A DNA stretch of 64,000 nucleotides from an uncultured Lachnospiraceae bacterium (GTDB lineage Bacteria > Bacillota > Clostridia > Lachnospirales > Lachnospiraceae), in the NCBI GenBank assembly GCA_910578605.1, contig CAJTQG010000002.1:48150-112149 (forward strand). Reading direction: 5' to 3'. The notes beneath the pieces are model-generated. The model had not been told where the DNA came from. It saw only the letters and a program-made list of their open reading frames with translations, and did no database searches. Below are positions 36,007-45,959 of the stretch, piece by piece. Every line of letters starts with the position of its first letter. Within the stretch, counting starts at the first letter, position 1. The position numbers and the translations under genes are program-made.

Positions 36007-37035
36007 CTATTTTCTTTTAAAAATTTGTTTCACTCCCTCTTTATAGCCAAGTACCTGATTTCTCGCAGACAACATACCCTCCATTGTCATATATTGCCCT
36101 GAAGAAAACAAACCAATCACTGTTCCTCCAAAACCTCCCAAGTTCTCCTCCCCCGACAGCATAATGCGAACCCAGGGATCCTCTGACAGCTCCCCATAAT
36201 ACTTTATCTTATCCGGCTTTTGAAAATTCTTTCCCAATAGTACAACCGCCTGAAGATGACGCACCAAAGCCTCCTGAAAATATAATATCATTCCCTGGCT
36301 TTGAGGCAGCTCCATTCCCCAGTTCTCCGCCAAGCGGTAATATTCTATTGTAACCTTTTTCTCCATATCCCAATCAAATATAGTCGGTACTATTTTGTGT
36401 CTTGGCAGCTTTCTTGCCACAATCTTCTCCGGCACAATCACCATATTTTTTACATCCTGCATATAGCGGAGAAGAAACAGCGCCCTGTCCGATGATGGGG
36501 AACTTATAAATTTCATTTCATTTTGTATTAAAAGCTCCCGCCGAAACATTTTATTATTTAAGTTCAAGACAAACTCATTGGGAAAGAAATGCAAAAACCA
36601 CTCTCTTGTTTTTGTTATGTCCGTCTGATACCCCTTTGCAAATTCCTGCATCTGCCTTTCACATTCCGCCTTGCTGCCAAAATATCCATAAGAAATATCT
36701 ATTTGATGCTCTCTCATTGGCATACAAAGCCTCTCCAAGGCGTAAGACTCATAGGCAATATCACCCTGAGCAAAAAAAACATAACTGCCCTCCGCCATTT
36801 TTAAGCCAACATTTCTAGCTATGCTTAAATTCCCATGCTGTGCTATCTGTATCAGCTTCACATTGGAATACATAGACATATAGCCGCTGCAAATCTCATA
36901 GGTTTTGTCACTAGAACCGGCGTCTACCATAATAATCTCTAAGTCCCTGACAGTCTGAGTCAAGAGGGAGTGCATGGTGTCAATTATTTTATTTTCCATA
37001 TTGTAAATTGCTAAAATAACAGATACCCGAACCAT
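36007..37035 (-). CDS. Family 2 glycosyltransferase
   Basis: 342 residues from the ATG at 37035, 5-7 nt after GGGAGG; an earlier in-frame ATG at 37053 lies upstream of that site. GT-A features: VRVSVILAIYNMENKI, MVDAGSSDKTYEI and the FFAQGDIAYES segment at the DxD position (only one Asp, so the metal motif is weak). The C-terminal half has no strong known domain. It probably adds a sugar in repeat-unit assembly; donor and acceptor are unknown. Confidence 0.83.
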   Translation of the reverse strand: MVRVSVILAIYNMENKIIDTMHSLLTQTVRDLEIIMVDAGSSDKTYEICSGYMSMYSNVKLIQIAQHGNLSIARNVGLKMAEGSYVFFAQGDIAYESYALERLCMPMREHQIDISYGYFGSKAECERQMQEFAKGYQTDITKTREWFLHFFPNEFVLNLNNKMFRRELLIQNEMKFISSPSSDRALFLLRYMQDVKNMVIVPEKIVARKLPRHKIVPTIFDWDMEKKVTIEYYRLAENWGMELPQSQGMILYFQEALVRHLQAVVLLGKNFQKPDKIKYYGELSEDPWVRIMLSGEENLGGFGGTVIGLFSSGQYMTMEGMLSARNQVLGYKEGVKQIFKRK

Positions 37036-37086
37036 CTGCATCCTCCCTAGCACTGCAGCAGTGATAATTCACACTCACTCTTGCTG

Positions 37087-38160
37087 TCAGCTTCTATTTT
37101 GCTTTAATTTTAAAAATAACCCTGGCATTTTATTTTTTACAACATAAATTACCCTCCCCAAACACAAGCTGCATAAAGTTAATTTATGCTTCACTGTAAA
37201 TAACAATACCTTTACAGGCAATTTTTCTCCTTTGGCGTAAGGCAGTAATTCCTGATATATCTGTGATTGATACACCTGCCGCACAAATTGATATCGCTTT
37301 ATAAAATTCATCTCCGCCCGCTTATCACAATTTCTCTCAAGCGCAGAGAACAAATATCGGATATAGATTGCCGATAAATCCCTGCGAACCTCCTTCGTGC
37401 AGATTCCCCAATCCTTCTGCTGCTCCAACAACATCTGAACACAGGCGGCATGAATATTGTAATATTCTTTCACAAACCGTGAGGTAAGAGATTTCTGCCC
37501 GCCTGCCGTAATAATTCTATAATGATAGGGAGCTTTGGGCAGCACGTTCATTGACTGAATATAACTGCAAAAATGAATGTTAAACGCCAAATCCTCCAAC
37601 AATGGCCAATGGGGAAACGTAATATTATGCTCTAATAAAATAGTTCTCCTTAAAAACTTATTCCACGGATAACCGTACAGTGTCAGCTTCTCCAACTCCA
37701 TAATATAGGGGTGAAGCTGGGAAGGGGTTTTAAAATAATGCTCCTTAGGACATTTCACAATAGCGCACTCTAATGTACCATCCTCTTTCTGGTGCTCCTC
37801 CACCGCCCCATATACCACATAATCCGCCGGATTTTTCTGCAGGGATGCATACACCCACTCCAATAGCTGACTGTCCACTCTATCATCTGCATCCATACAG
37901 CAAACATATTCTCCTGTGGCCTGCTTTATTCCTTCATTTCTTGCACCGCTGGCCCCTTTGTTCTTTGGCAAATCCAATACATGAAATCTATCATCCTGTT
38001 CTTCATATCGCCGACAAATTTCTAAAGATTTGTCTGTACCCTTGTCATGAACTAAAATCACTTCAAAATCTGTGAATGTCTGGGCCTTAATGCTGTCAAG
38101 CATCCCTCTGATATATCGCTGAGCTTGATAAACCGGAATTACAATTGAAAAATATGCCAT
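37087..38160 (-). CDS. Family 2 glycosyltransferase
   Basis: 357 residues. FSIVIPVYQAQRYIRGMLDSI, VHDKGTDKSLEICRRY and CCMDADDRVDSQ (DxD at about 97) define a GT-A transferase. The C-terminal half carries the TLYGYPWNKFLRRTILLEHNI and PLLEDLAFNIHF segments seen in capsule and teichoic-acid-like transferases. It is 3 bp from the next upstream gene, so the two are tightly coupled and are paralogues of each other (compare PWNKFLRR here with PWNKLFLRE there). Confidence 0.87.
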   Translation of the reverse strand: MAYFSIVIPVYQAQRYIRGMLDSIKAQTFTDFEVILVHDKGTDKSLEICRRYEEQDDRFHVLDLPKNKGASGARNEGIKQATGEYVCCMDADDRVDSQLLEWVYASLQKNPADYVVYGAVEEHQKEDGTLECAIVKCPKEHYFKTPSQLHPYIMELEKLTLYGYPWNKFLRRTILLEHNITFPHWPLLEDLAFNIHFCSYIQSMNVLPKAPYHYRIITAGGQKSLTSRFVKEYYNIHAACVQMLLEQQKDWGICTKEVRRDLSAIYIRYLFSALERNCDKRAEMNFIKRYQFVRQVYQSQIYQELLPYAKGEKLPVKVLLFTVKHKLTLCSLCLGRVIYVVKNKMPGLFLKLKQNRS

Positions 38161-38163
38161 ACA

Positions 38164-39228
38164 CTAACGACCTGCCTTCAAAGTGGCAAACAGCTTTACA
38201 TTGTTTGTCTTTACAAAAGAAATCACCTTGCACTCTAACAACGTCAAAGGAACACTCTGCCACTTAATGGGCATCATCAGACATTTTGCATAGAAGGATT
38301 TAGGCTTTGCATAGGAGAGACATTTCTTTAAATGGCCCTTAGATAGCATCTGCTCCACCTTCTCCCTTTTCTCATGATATGACAAAGTGCATTTTGTGTT
38401 TGTTAGATTTTCCACGCAGCCTATAAACCGATCTACATACCGCCTGCATATCATTTCCTTAGAATTCCTATCAAACACGCCCCAATATTGATAGAGCTCC
38501 ACCATCCAGCTATGCTCCTCCTCCCTCTTCTCATACATATTTTCCCGATAGCTTGCGGTCTCCGACTCCTCTCTGGCCCTAATAAAATGATAATACTGTC
38601 TGCCTGTAATGCTCACTCTCTCCACATCCCGAATCACACTTAAAATAAAAGGGAAATCATCCCAGAAGGTTTGGGGAAAGCGCAGGTTATTTTCCATAAT
38701 GTACTCCCTCAAAAACAATTTATTCCACGGGGAATAGAGCATATTCGTGTCAAACATGCGGTATGCCTGGCTTCTAAATTCCTCCTTATTGTCAAACACT
38801 CCATCAAAAGCAGTGAAATTTGTTGTGATATATTTATTTTTTTCGTAGTAAGTATCAATAAAAAATCCGGCAATAGTAAGCTGAGATTGATGTTTTTCTG
38901 CCAGCTCATACATATCCAGCAGCATATCTGGTTCTGCCCAATCATCGGAATCCATAAAATACAAATATTTTCCTTTTGCTATATCAATCGCAACATTTCT
39001 TGCACTGGGGGCTCCGCCGTTTTCCTTGTGAATCACATGAATACGATTATCTTGGGCGGCGTAGGCGTCACAAATCTCACCGCTCTTGTCCGGCGTTCCG
39101 TCGTCTACAATTAAAAATTCAAACTCGGTCAATGTCTGTGCCTGTATGCTCTCGATAGCTTTTCCCACATATTCCTCCACTTTATATACCGGCATTATCA
39201 CACTAATCTTTATATTATCCATCTCCAT
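38164..39228 (-). CDS. Family 2 glycosyltransferase
   Basis: 354 residues. KISVIMPVYKVEEYVGKAIESIQAQTL opens a GT-A domain; DDGTPDKSGEI and YFMDSDDWAEPDM (DxD about 98) are intact. LYSPWNKLFLREYIMENNL and FWDDFPFILSVIRDVER match its downstream neighbour, and gene duplication is likely. The two were probably assigned to consecutive sugars. AAGGACAAAG precedes the start at 39228. Confidence 0.87.
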   Translation of the reverse strand: MEMDNIKISVIMPVYKVEEYVGKAIESIQAQTLTEFEFLIVDDGTPDKSGEICDAYAAQDNRIHVIHKENGGAPSARNVAIDIAKGKYLYFMDSDDWAEPDMLLDMYELAEKHQSQLTIAGFFIDTYYEKNKYITTNFTAFDGVFDNKEEFRSQAYRMFDTNMLYSPWNKLFLREYIMENNLRFPQTFWDDFPFILSVIRDVERVSITGRQYYHFIRAREESETASYRENMYEKREEEHSWMVELYQYWGVFDRNSKEMICRRYVDRFIGCVENLTNTKCTLSYHEKREKVEQMLSKGHLKKCLSYAKPKSFYAKCLMMPIKWQSVPLTLLECKVISFVKTNNVKLFATLKAGR

Positions 39229-39294
39229 GCTTCTTTGTCCTTTCTAAGTCTTGCGCCTTTTATTCTTAATCTTTTCATCTTTATTCATTCATCT

Positions 39295-40653
39295 TTATTT
39301 TTGACTGTCGTCCTTCTCATCAAAAGCCTCTGTGCTGTCAGACTTCAGCAGGACAATCAATGTTTGAAAAATCAGCTGCAAATCTCTCCAGAAGCTGTAA
39401 TTTTCAATATACATTAAATCTAAAATCAGCTTGTCCTTCGGGGAGGTATTATACTTTCCTGAAATTTGTGCCAAGCCAGTCAAGCCCGCTTTTACCCGCA
39501 GACGGTAACGAAACTCCGGCAAATTTTCCGAATACTTATATACATTTCCTACCATCTCCGGTCTTGGCCCCACTACACTCATATCTCCCAGCAGAATATT
39601 GAAAAACTGGGGGAGCTCATCCACTCGAAATTTTCTAAGGAAATATCCAACCTTTGTGATTCTGTCATCATGATCCACTACCTTACTGTCGTCAGCATCC
39701 TCCCGCATTGTGCGAAATTTGTAGACATTAAAAATCCGTCCTCCCCTTGTAACACGGTTCTGCTTAAACAAAATACTTCCCCCATCATTGATTTTAATCG
39801 CAATAGCGCTAATCAGCATAAAGGGAGAAAACAATATAATACACACTAGGGAGACTACAATATCCAATGCCCGCTTTACCATTCTCTGCTCCAACGACAA
39901 ATTCTGCAGCTCAGAGCCAATCAACGATAAATCATCCAGCATAATATGGGCGGCATTGACCTCCACCACATCGGCCATGGTGGGATTAAAATACACATTT
40001 TTGTGATAGTGATAGCATAGTTCAATAATTTTAGTTCTTCTCTCAATAGGCACATTGTACAAAAATACTGCGTCCGCCTTCAACACGGTATCCTGCCATT
40101 TATCATCATCCGCCTTTAAAATATAATCCACCCTGTATTGCTTTTTAAACTTCTTTATTACTCTTAAAATCTGCCTCAAATGCTCTTGGTCCGATGTGAT
40201 TACCACACAGCTCTCCGGCTCGTTAATGGAAAAGTATATATAATTACCAAAGTATACACTGAAAATAATCCACATAAGCTGCATTAAAATAACTAACAAG
40301 AGAATGCCAATAAATTCAAATTTAAAGGACGCATTGTTGTTTTCATTGGTATTCATAATCGACAACTGAAGATAGGTTACCACATCCGTAATCAGTGTAG
40401 CCAGAAATACAGAATAAATAATGGGCTTGCTCTTTCTCTTTCCAATATCATACTTACCGTAAACGGCTGTCAGAATGGCCTCCACCACTACAAAAGTCAA
40501 CATTGTGACACCCATTGTACGAGACAATGTTAAAATCTGAAAATTTTCTATGGAAAACAGTACAAAAAAGATTAAGAAAATCCCCATATACATAAATGCC
40601 TTAAAAAATAAAACAATTGAAGCAATACATTTCTTTAATAAATATCGAACCAT
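39295..40653 (-). CDS. Polyprenyl-phosphate sugar-1-phosphate transferase (second copy)
   Basis: 452 residues. Four N-terminal membrane helices and a CoA-binding-like domain (about 145-250) precede the catalytic bacterial sugar transferase domain, with a membrane-re-entrant helix (LDIVVSLVCIILFSPFMLISA), KFRTMREDADD, the Asp-Glu pair in FRVDELPQFFNILLGDMSVVGPRPE and LTGLAQISGKYNT. Such enzymes attach the first sugar phosphate to undecaprenyl phosphate. A second one lies upstream in the same operon. The start follows GGAGGTAAG. Confidence 0.9.
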   Translation of the reverse strand: MVRYLLKKCIASIVLFFKAFMYMGIFLIFFVLFSIENFQILTLSRTMGVTMLTFVVVEAILTAVYGKYDIGKRKSKPIIYSVFLATLITDVVTYLQLSIMNTNENNNASFKFEFIGILLLVILMQLMWIIFSVYFGNYIYFSINEPESCVVITSDQEHLRQILRVIKKFKKQYRVDYILKADDDKWQDTVLKADAVFLYNVPIERRTKIIELCYHYHKNVYFNPTMADVVEVNAAHIMLDDLSLIGSELQNLSLEQRMVKRALDIVVSLVCIILFSPFMLISAIAIKINDGGSILFKQNRVTRGGRIFNVYKFRTMREDADDSKVVDHDDRITKVGYFLRKFRVDELPQFFNILLGDMSVVGPRPEMVGNVYKYSENLPEFRYRLRVKAGLTGLAQISGKYNTSPKDKLILDLMYIENYSFWRDLQLIFQTLIVLLKSDSTEAFDEKDDSQK

Positions 40654-40685
40654 AGTCTTACCTCCACGCAGGCGCTCTCGGAGCT

Positions 40686-41441
40686 TTAGTCACTGGCTCC
40701 CATATACTTGAGTACACCCTTTATTGCATATGAACAAAAATAAATCCATGCCCTGCATCTGCCAATTCCCACATACCGCAGAGCCTTGTAATGCATCATG
40801 GCAGATTTTCCCTTGTTGCCGGATTTACTGTTAAAATCCATTCTATATTTTAACATTGGCTCATTGATGCCCACCGCATCCCCATTCTCCTTTAATATGG
40901 AGAGCCATGCGATGTAATCCTCATGACTGTCCTCATGAACCATAGGATAACGCAGCATAATATCTCTTCTCACTAACACAGAGGAGCAGTTAATTTGATT
41001 GCCGTAAAGCAGCTTTTTGTAAGTGATGCGATTTTCCACCCCTATTGTCTTTCCCGTAGATTTTCCGTCACGGTTTACCAGCTCTCTTGCGGTACAGCAG
41101 AGCGGGCAGCCGGTCTTCTCTATCACCTTAAGCTGTCTGGCCAGCTTGTCCTCTGTCCACCAGTCATCTGCGTCCAGAAAGGCAATATATTTTCCTCTGG
41201 CCTCCTTCACTCCCCGATTTCTTGACTTTGCCGCCCCCATATTGCTGGGATTAATGAGGATTCGTATTCGCTTATCTTCCCTGAAGGGCTCCAAAACCTC
41301 TAAAGTGTTATCCTCCGACCTGTCCTCCACAATCACAAGCTCCCACTTTGCCCCCTGCTCTCTCACGCTCTCCACAGCTCTAGAAATGGTTTTGCTGCAG
41401 TTATATGCCGGCATTACTACCGAAATCAATGGCACTTCCAT
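40686..41441 (-). CDS. Family 2 glycosyltransferase
   Basis: 251 residues, a compact GT-A enzyme: PLISVVMPAYNCSKTISRAVES, IVEDRSEDNTLEVL, AFLDADDWWTEDKL (DxDD about 86). There is no membrane helix. It lies between the two sugar-1-phosphate transferases, 14 bp after the first, which suggests that it acts on the first lipid-linked sugar. Short members of this group transfer one sugar early in repeat-unit synthesis. Confidence 0.88.
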   Translation of the reverse strand: MEVPLISVVMPAYNCSKTISRAVESVREQGAKWELVIVEDRSEDNTLEVLEPFREDKRIRILINPSNMGAAKSRNRGVKEARGKYIAFLDADDWWTEDKLARQLKVIEKTGCPLCCTARELVNRDGKSTGKTIGVENRITYKKLLYGNQINCSSVLVRRDIMLRYPMVHEDSHEDYIAWLSILKENGDAVGINEPMLKYRMDFNSKSGNKGKSAMMHYKALRYVGIGRCRAWIYFCSYAIKGVLKYMGASD

Positions 41442-41455
41442 ATTATTTTACCTCT

Positions 41456-42832
41456 CTATTCACCGGCATCCTTTTTCTTGTTCATCAATGCCGTAACCTG
41501 CCCAGCCTTTACACCCTCTGCATTTTCCTTCTGAAAAATAATCTTTACCGTCATCAATAATATACGCAAATCCAGAAGAATTGTCTGATGCTCTATATAG
41601 TACAAATCCAGCTTCAATTTATCGTAGGGAGTGGTGCTGTACTTACCGTATATCTGCGCATAACCGGTCAGTCCTGCCTTTGCCTTCAGGCGAAAAACAA
41701 ACTCCGGCAGTTCCTTCTTATATTCCTCAGCAATGGAAGGCCTTTCTGGTCTTGGACCTACGAGGGACATTTCCCCCTTTAAAATATTAAATAACTGGGG
41801 AATCTCGTCAAAGTGGCTGATACGCAAGATTTTCCCGATAGGCGTCACCCTGTCGTCATGCCTGCCCGCCAGCCTTGCCCCATGTTTTTCCGAATCCACC
41901 CGCATACTGCGGAATTTATAAATATAAAATATCTTTTCATCTAGGGTGAGCCTCTCCTGCTTGTACAATACCGGACCTCCGTCATAGAGCTTTATGCACA
42001 AGGCGCAAAGCAGCATAAAGGGGGACAGTACAATAAACATAGGAACAGACAGCATCAAATCCATCATTCTCTTGGCAAACCGCTGTTCAAATTTTAAACC
42101 TGCATTCCTTGATAACAACAGCGGAGTATCAAACAAATGCATACTATCAGCACCCATTAAAATCACATCCGAAATCTTGGGCGTCACATAAGTGCGCACA
42201 GACACCTGAAAGCAATACTTTACCAATGTGTTGCGAATCTCATCTGGTAAATCACAGAGAATAACAGCCTCATAGCCTGGTATTTTCTCCTCCACCGCCT
42301 TCAGGCCTTTATTGATATGAATATATCCGCAAATGTTGTATTTGTCTGTTCGTCTCCCCATCTTGTCCACCAGCTCGTCCGGATCTCGGTCTCCATATAC
42401 CATGAGCATCCTTCTAGGTGGATAAAGCTTACTGTATATTCCTTTGGACAGCAATGCCCACAAAACAATATTTGCCACCTGTACCAATGTCATCTTTGTG
42501 ATGGGAATCCCCGAAACCAACCGTAAGCTCAGAAGACAAATCTGCAGATATATAATTACATTGACAAAAATTAAGGATAAAATCTGGGAGAAGATAATAT
42601 CCATCGTCCGCAGATATCCAACCTTGTATGCTCCGTACAGTTTGGAAAAACCAAACAGCAGCAGGACATATATCAATATCATAACCCAATGTCCTCTGCG
42701 AAACAGAGACCGCTCTATATAAGGATTGTAACAATCAATCCATACTTTCCAAAAAACTACCGACTGTATAAAAATAATAAAGACGGATAAAAAGAACAGA
42801 ACGATTCTCTTAAACTGTTCATTTTTCTTCAT
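41456..42832 (-). CDS. Polyprenyl-phosphate sugar-1-phosphate transferase (first copy)
   Basis: 458 residues from the ATG at 42832, 7 nt after GAGG. Topology matches the other copy: N-terminal helices, a nucleotide/CoA-binding-like middle (MLMVYGDRDPDELVDKMG), a C-terminal catalytic domain with YKFRSMRVDSEKHG, ISHFDEIPQLFNILKGEMSLVGPRPE and LTGYAQIYGKYST. The Asp-Glu catalytic pair is present. First gene of the polysaccharide operon. Having two initiating enzymes implies two lipid-linked starts, or one that is a late-acting phosphosugar transferase. Confidence 0.9.
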   Translation of the reverse strand: MKKNEQFKRIVLFFLSVFIIFIQSVVFWKVWIDCYNPYIERSLFRRGHWVMILIYVLLLFGFSKLYGAYKVGYLRTMDIIFSQILSLIFVNVIIYLQICLLSLRLVSGIPITKMTLVQVANIVLWALLSKGIYSKLYPPRRMLMVYGDRDPDELVDKMGRRTDKYNICGYIHINKGLKAVEEKIPGYEAVILCDLPDEIRNTLVKYCFQVSVRTYVTPKISDVILMGADSMHLFDTPLLLSRNAGLKFEQRFAKRMMDLMLSVPMFIVLSPFMLLCALCIKLYDGGPVLYKQERLTLDEKIFYIYKFRSMRVDSEKHGARLAGRHDDRVTPIGKILRISHFDEIPQLFNILKGEMSLVGPRPERPSIAEEYKKELPEFVFRLKAKAGLTGYAQIYGKYSTTPYDKLKLDLYYIEHQTILLDLRILLMTVKIIFQKENAEGVKAGQVTALMNKKKDAGE

Positions 42833-43084
42833 GATCATCCTCTAAATTTATATTTCTAAATTGCGCGATATAGTTATCACTGTATACATTCTAACAATAT
42901 TCTCTATTCTTCTATATTCTAATTATTGTTACTATTCACAGCCACAAGTTAACAAAATGACATTGATTCACAGCCACTTGAACATGGGCATAATAATTAT
43001 CTTTCCCCATGTTACACCAACAAATGGCAGAAAGCAAGTAAAATTTTACATTTATGACACGGTCTTCCAAAGGAACTTGACCTT

Positions 43085-43113
43085 TTGACACTATTTACAA
43101 AGTATAGTATAAT
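43085..43113 (+). promoter_or_regulatory. Perfect-consensus sigma-A promoter for LCP-murG
   Basis: TTGACA and TATAAT are perfect and 17 bp apart, giving a start near 43120 and a roughly 200-nt leader. The upstream part of the gap (42833-43084) is AT-rich and unassigned. Confidence 0.8.
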
Positions 43114-43134
43114 AAAAAAATGTATTTCTTATAC

Positions 43135-43167
43135 AGTGGCAAATATTTCACAAAATACTTTGCCACT
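43135..43167 (+). promoter_or_regulatory. Leader hairpin before the LCP gene
   Basis: AGTGGCAAA and TTTGCCACT pair around a 15-nt loop, about 15 nt into the predicted transcript. No T-run follows, so it is more likely a stability or protein-binding element than a terminator. Confidence 0.5.
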
Positions 43168-43325
43168 TTACATATGTAAAACAAGAATATTAAAATGAAA
43201 TTGGCTTTATACTATTGTGGAACAGGAAAAGCAACTTAACAATTAAAAGTTATTAAGAAAAAAGTTATTATTAAGAAAGGAATTCTGTTTTTCTGCCTTG
43301 GCCGCACAGAACAGACAATAATTCA

Positions 43326-44816
43326 ATGGGAAAAAGTAAACGTCGTCCAATGGACCCTTCTGTCAAGAAGGCTAAAATTAAACGCAGCAAAAAAATCGGA
43401 TTTACATTGGCTACCATTCAATTTATTTTAACTTGTATTTTTACAGGTTTAGTTGTGTATCTCAATGTTCTTCCCAACAAAATACTAATACCGATACTAT
43501 GTGTTCTTCTCTTTGTCTGCCTTTGGGACTACCTTTCCCAGCACTCCAGAAAAGTGCGGACAGCCGGCAAATCTATTGCCGTTGTTTTTTCTATACTGCT
43601 TGGCGTTGCCAGCTACTACTTATTTGTCACCAATCATGTCATTGATGCCATTACCGGCTCCAACATAAAAATTGATGATGTCTCCATCATTGTGCTTGAG
43701 GAAAATGAAGCCCAATCTATACAAGATGCCAAGGATTATGATTTTGGCATATTAAAAAATATTGATAACACCAATACCCAGAAGGCTCTCTCCTGTGTAG
43801 AGACCGATGTGGATGCCGCTGTATCCACAAAAGAATATGAAGATATCAATACATTAGTAGATGCCCTATATAAGAAAAAGGTGGGGGCAATTGTCTTAAA
43901 TGAAGCTTATCGGGAGACGCTGAAGGAAACCCATGAAAATTTTGATGTGGACACAAGGGTACTCAAAACCTATACCTTTCGGGTTAAAATCGCAACAAGC
44001 GGGGGAAATGTGAAGGTGACAAAAGAGCCATTCAGCGTGTATATTACCGGCATTGACACCTACGGAGATATTTCCAAGACAAGCCGAAGCGATGTAAATA
44101 TTATAGCCACCATCAATCCAAAAACAAAGCAGATTTTACTTGTCTCCACACCAAGAGATTATTATGTGGAATTATCCGTGGCACCAGGTGCATATGATAA
44201 ATTAACCCATGCCGGCACCTTCGGCACAGATGTATCAATAAAGACACTAGAAAATCTCTACGACTTGAATATTGACTATTACGCTAGAATTAATTTCTCC
44301 GGATTTGAGAAAATGATAGATGCACTAGGAGGCGTCACAGTTCATAATGAGGAAGCCTTTACTTCCATCGACGGCTATTATATCGAGGGCGGTGACGTAA
44401 AGCTGGACGGAAAATATGCCTTGGCATTTGCAAGAGAGAGACATGCCTTTGCCAACGGGGACAATCAGAGAGGTATCAACCAAATGAAGGTAATACGCTC
44501 TATTATAGACAAGGTTACTTCCCCGTCGCTGCTGAAAAACTATACCTCCATTTTGGACAGTATGACCGGTACTGTGGAGACCACTCTGTCATCTAGTGAT
44601 TTGTCATCCCTTGTAAAGATGCAGCTTGGGGACAATGCAGACTGGAATGTTGTCTCTTATAACGTGACCGGAACCGGCGACAAGCGATACACCTACTCTT
44701 ACTCCTCCAAAGCATTGTATGTAATGATTCCTGATGAAGATTCCATCGCCGGAGCAAAAAAATTACAGCAAGATGTGCTGGAAGGCAAAACTATCAGCTC
44801 ACCGGAATCCAAATAG
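43326..44816 (+). CDS. LytR-CpsA-Psr (LCP) family glycopolymer transferase
   Basis: 496 residues. Three N-terminal membrane helices (about 25-115) precede the LCP domain, with SVYITGIDTYGD, SDVNIIATINPKTKQILLVSTPRDYYVEL, NLDIDYYARINFSGF-like core and FARERHAFANGDNQRGINQMKVI. LCP proteins move lipid-linked polymers to the glycan strands of peptidoglycan, so this is the natural last step for the divergent polysaccharide operon. No clear ribosome site lies within 20 nt of the ATG; AAGAAAGGAA is about 45 nt upstream. It is co-transcribed with murG. Confidence 0.9.
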   Translation: MGKSKRRPMDPSVKKAKIKRSKKIGFTLATIQFILTCIFTGLVVYLNVLPNKILIPILCVLLFVCLWDYLSQHSRKVRTAGKSIAVVFSILLGVASYYLFVTNHVIDAITGSNIKIDDVSIIVLEENEAQSIQDAKDYDFGILKNIDNTNTQKALSCVETDVDAAVSTKEYEDINTLVDALYKKKVGAIVLNEAYRETLKETHENFDVDTRVLKTYTFRVKIATSGGNVKVTKEPFSVYITGIDTYGDISKTSRSDVNIIATINPKTKQILLVSTPRDYYVELSVAPGAYDKLTHAGTFGTDVSIKTLENLYDLNIDYYARINFSGFEKMIDALGGVTVHNEEAFTSIDGYYIEGGDVKLDGKYALAFARERHAFANGDNQRGINQMKVIRSIIDKVTSPSLLKNYTSILDSMTGTVETTLSSSDLSSLVKMQLGDNADWNVVSYNVTGTGDKRYTYSYSSKALYVMIPDEDSIAGAKKLQQDVLEGKTISSPESK

Positions 44817-44884
44817 GAACTCTATTAAACTGCTCTTAGAAAACAACAAATATAGGTAAAGATAGAAAGGATCGATACAGCACT

Positions 44885-45958
44885 ATGTCTAAGAAAATAT
44901 TATTGACCGGCGGCGGCACTGCCGGCCATGTCACCCCCAATATTGCTCTTTTACCTAAATTAAAAGAACTAGGTTATGAAATTCAATATATAGGCTCCTA
45001 CGAGGGCATTGAAAAAACATTGATTGAAGAAATGGGTATTCCCTACACAGGAATTTCCTCGGGAAAGCTAAGACGTTATTTGTCAGCCAAAAATTTTACT
45101 GACCCATTTCGAGTATTAAAAGGTTTCGGGGAAGCAAAAAAGTTTATAAAAGCTTACAAGCCGGATGTAGTATTTTCCAAAGGCGGTTTTGTCAGTGTGC
45201 CGGTTATTTTTGCAGCAAAAAAATATAAGATTCCCGCTATTATTCATGAATCAGATATGACACCTGGACTGGCAAACAAGCTATCTATTCCCTCCGCCGC
45301 TAAGGTGTGCCATAATTTCCCTGAGACTGCCCAGTATTTGCCCAAGGACAAAGCCGTACTGACCGGTTCCCCCATACGTCGGGAGCTGTTGCAGGGAAAT
45401 AAACTGTCTGGCTTAAATATGTGCGGCTTCAGCGCAAACAAACCGGTAATTATGGTGATAGGCGGTAGTCTGGGAGCTGCCAGCGTCAATGAGGCGGTGA
45501 GAAGCGCTCTCCCTGAGCTGCTGAAAAAATTTCAGATTGTTCATCTTTGCGGAAAAGGAAAAATGGATTCCTCCTACAACGGTATGGAGGGATATCGACA
45601 ATTTGAATATATAAAGGCAGAACTTCGGGATTTATTTGCAATGTCAGATATAGTCATATCCAGAGCAGGAGCCAATGCTATCTGTGAAATTGCCGCCCTA
45701 AAAAAACCAAGTATATTGATTCCGCTTTCTGCCAGGGCAAGCCGAGGCGATCAGATTTTAAATGCTAACTCCTTTCAAAAACAAGGCTTCAGTGAAGTTT
45801 TAGAGGAGGAGGAGCTGACTGCCCAGAAATTAACCCAATTCGTAAATCAAGTATATGACAATAAGCAGATTTATATAGACGCTATGGAAAAAGCCGGCGC
45901 CACCAACGCCGTTGATGTAATTATTCAGCTGATTGAAGATATTACAAAGAAATCGTAA
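44885..45958 (+). CDS. murG: UDP-GlcNAc:lipid I N-acetylglucosaminyltransferase
   Basis: 357 residues. MurG converts lipid I to lipid II at the inner membrane face. GGGTAGHVTPNIALL at the N-terminus is the acceptor-side glycine motif, and IGGSLGAASVNEAVR plus SRAGANAICEIAALKKPSILIPL form the UDP-GlcNAc side. Length is normal. The ribosome site is GAAAGGA. In many bacteria murG is in the dcw cluster; here it is separated from it and follows LCP, a position seen in some Clostridia, and this could be a second MurG-like copy. The predicted activity is standard. Confidence 0.92.
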   Translation: MSKKILLTGGGTAGHVTPNIALLPKLKELGYEIQYIGSYEGIEKTLIEEMGIPYTGISSGKLRRYLSAKNFTDPFRVLKGFGEAKKFIKAYKPDVVFSKGGFVSVPVIFAAKKYKIPAIIHESDMTPGLANKLSIPSAAKVCHNFPETAQYLPKDKAVLTGSPIRRELLQGNKLSGLNMCGFSANKPVIMVIGGSLGAASVNEAVRSALPELLKKFQIVHLCGKGKMDSSYNGMEGYRQFEYIKAELRDLFAMSDIVISRAGANAICEIAALKKPSILIPLSARASRGDQILNANSFQKQGFSEVLEEEELTAQKLTQFVNQVYDNKQIYIDAMEKAGATNAVDVIIQLIEDITKKS

Positions 45959-45959
45959 C

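Noticed and set aside
44885..45958. MurG as a diverged EPS glycosyltransferase
   Set aside because: The GGGTAGHVTP and GGSLGA motifs and normal length fit MurG well.
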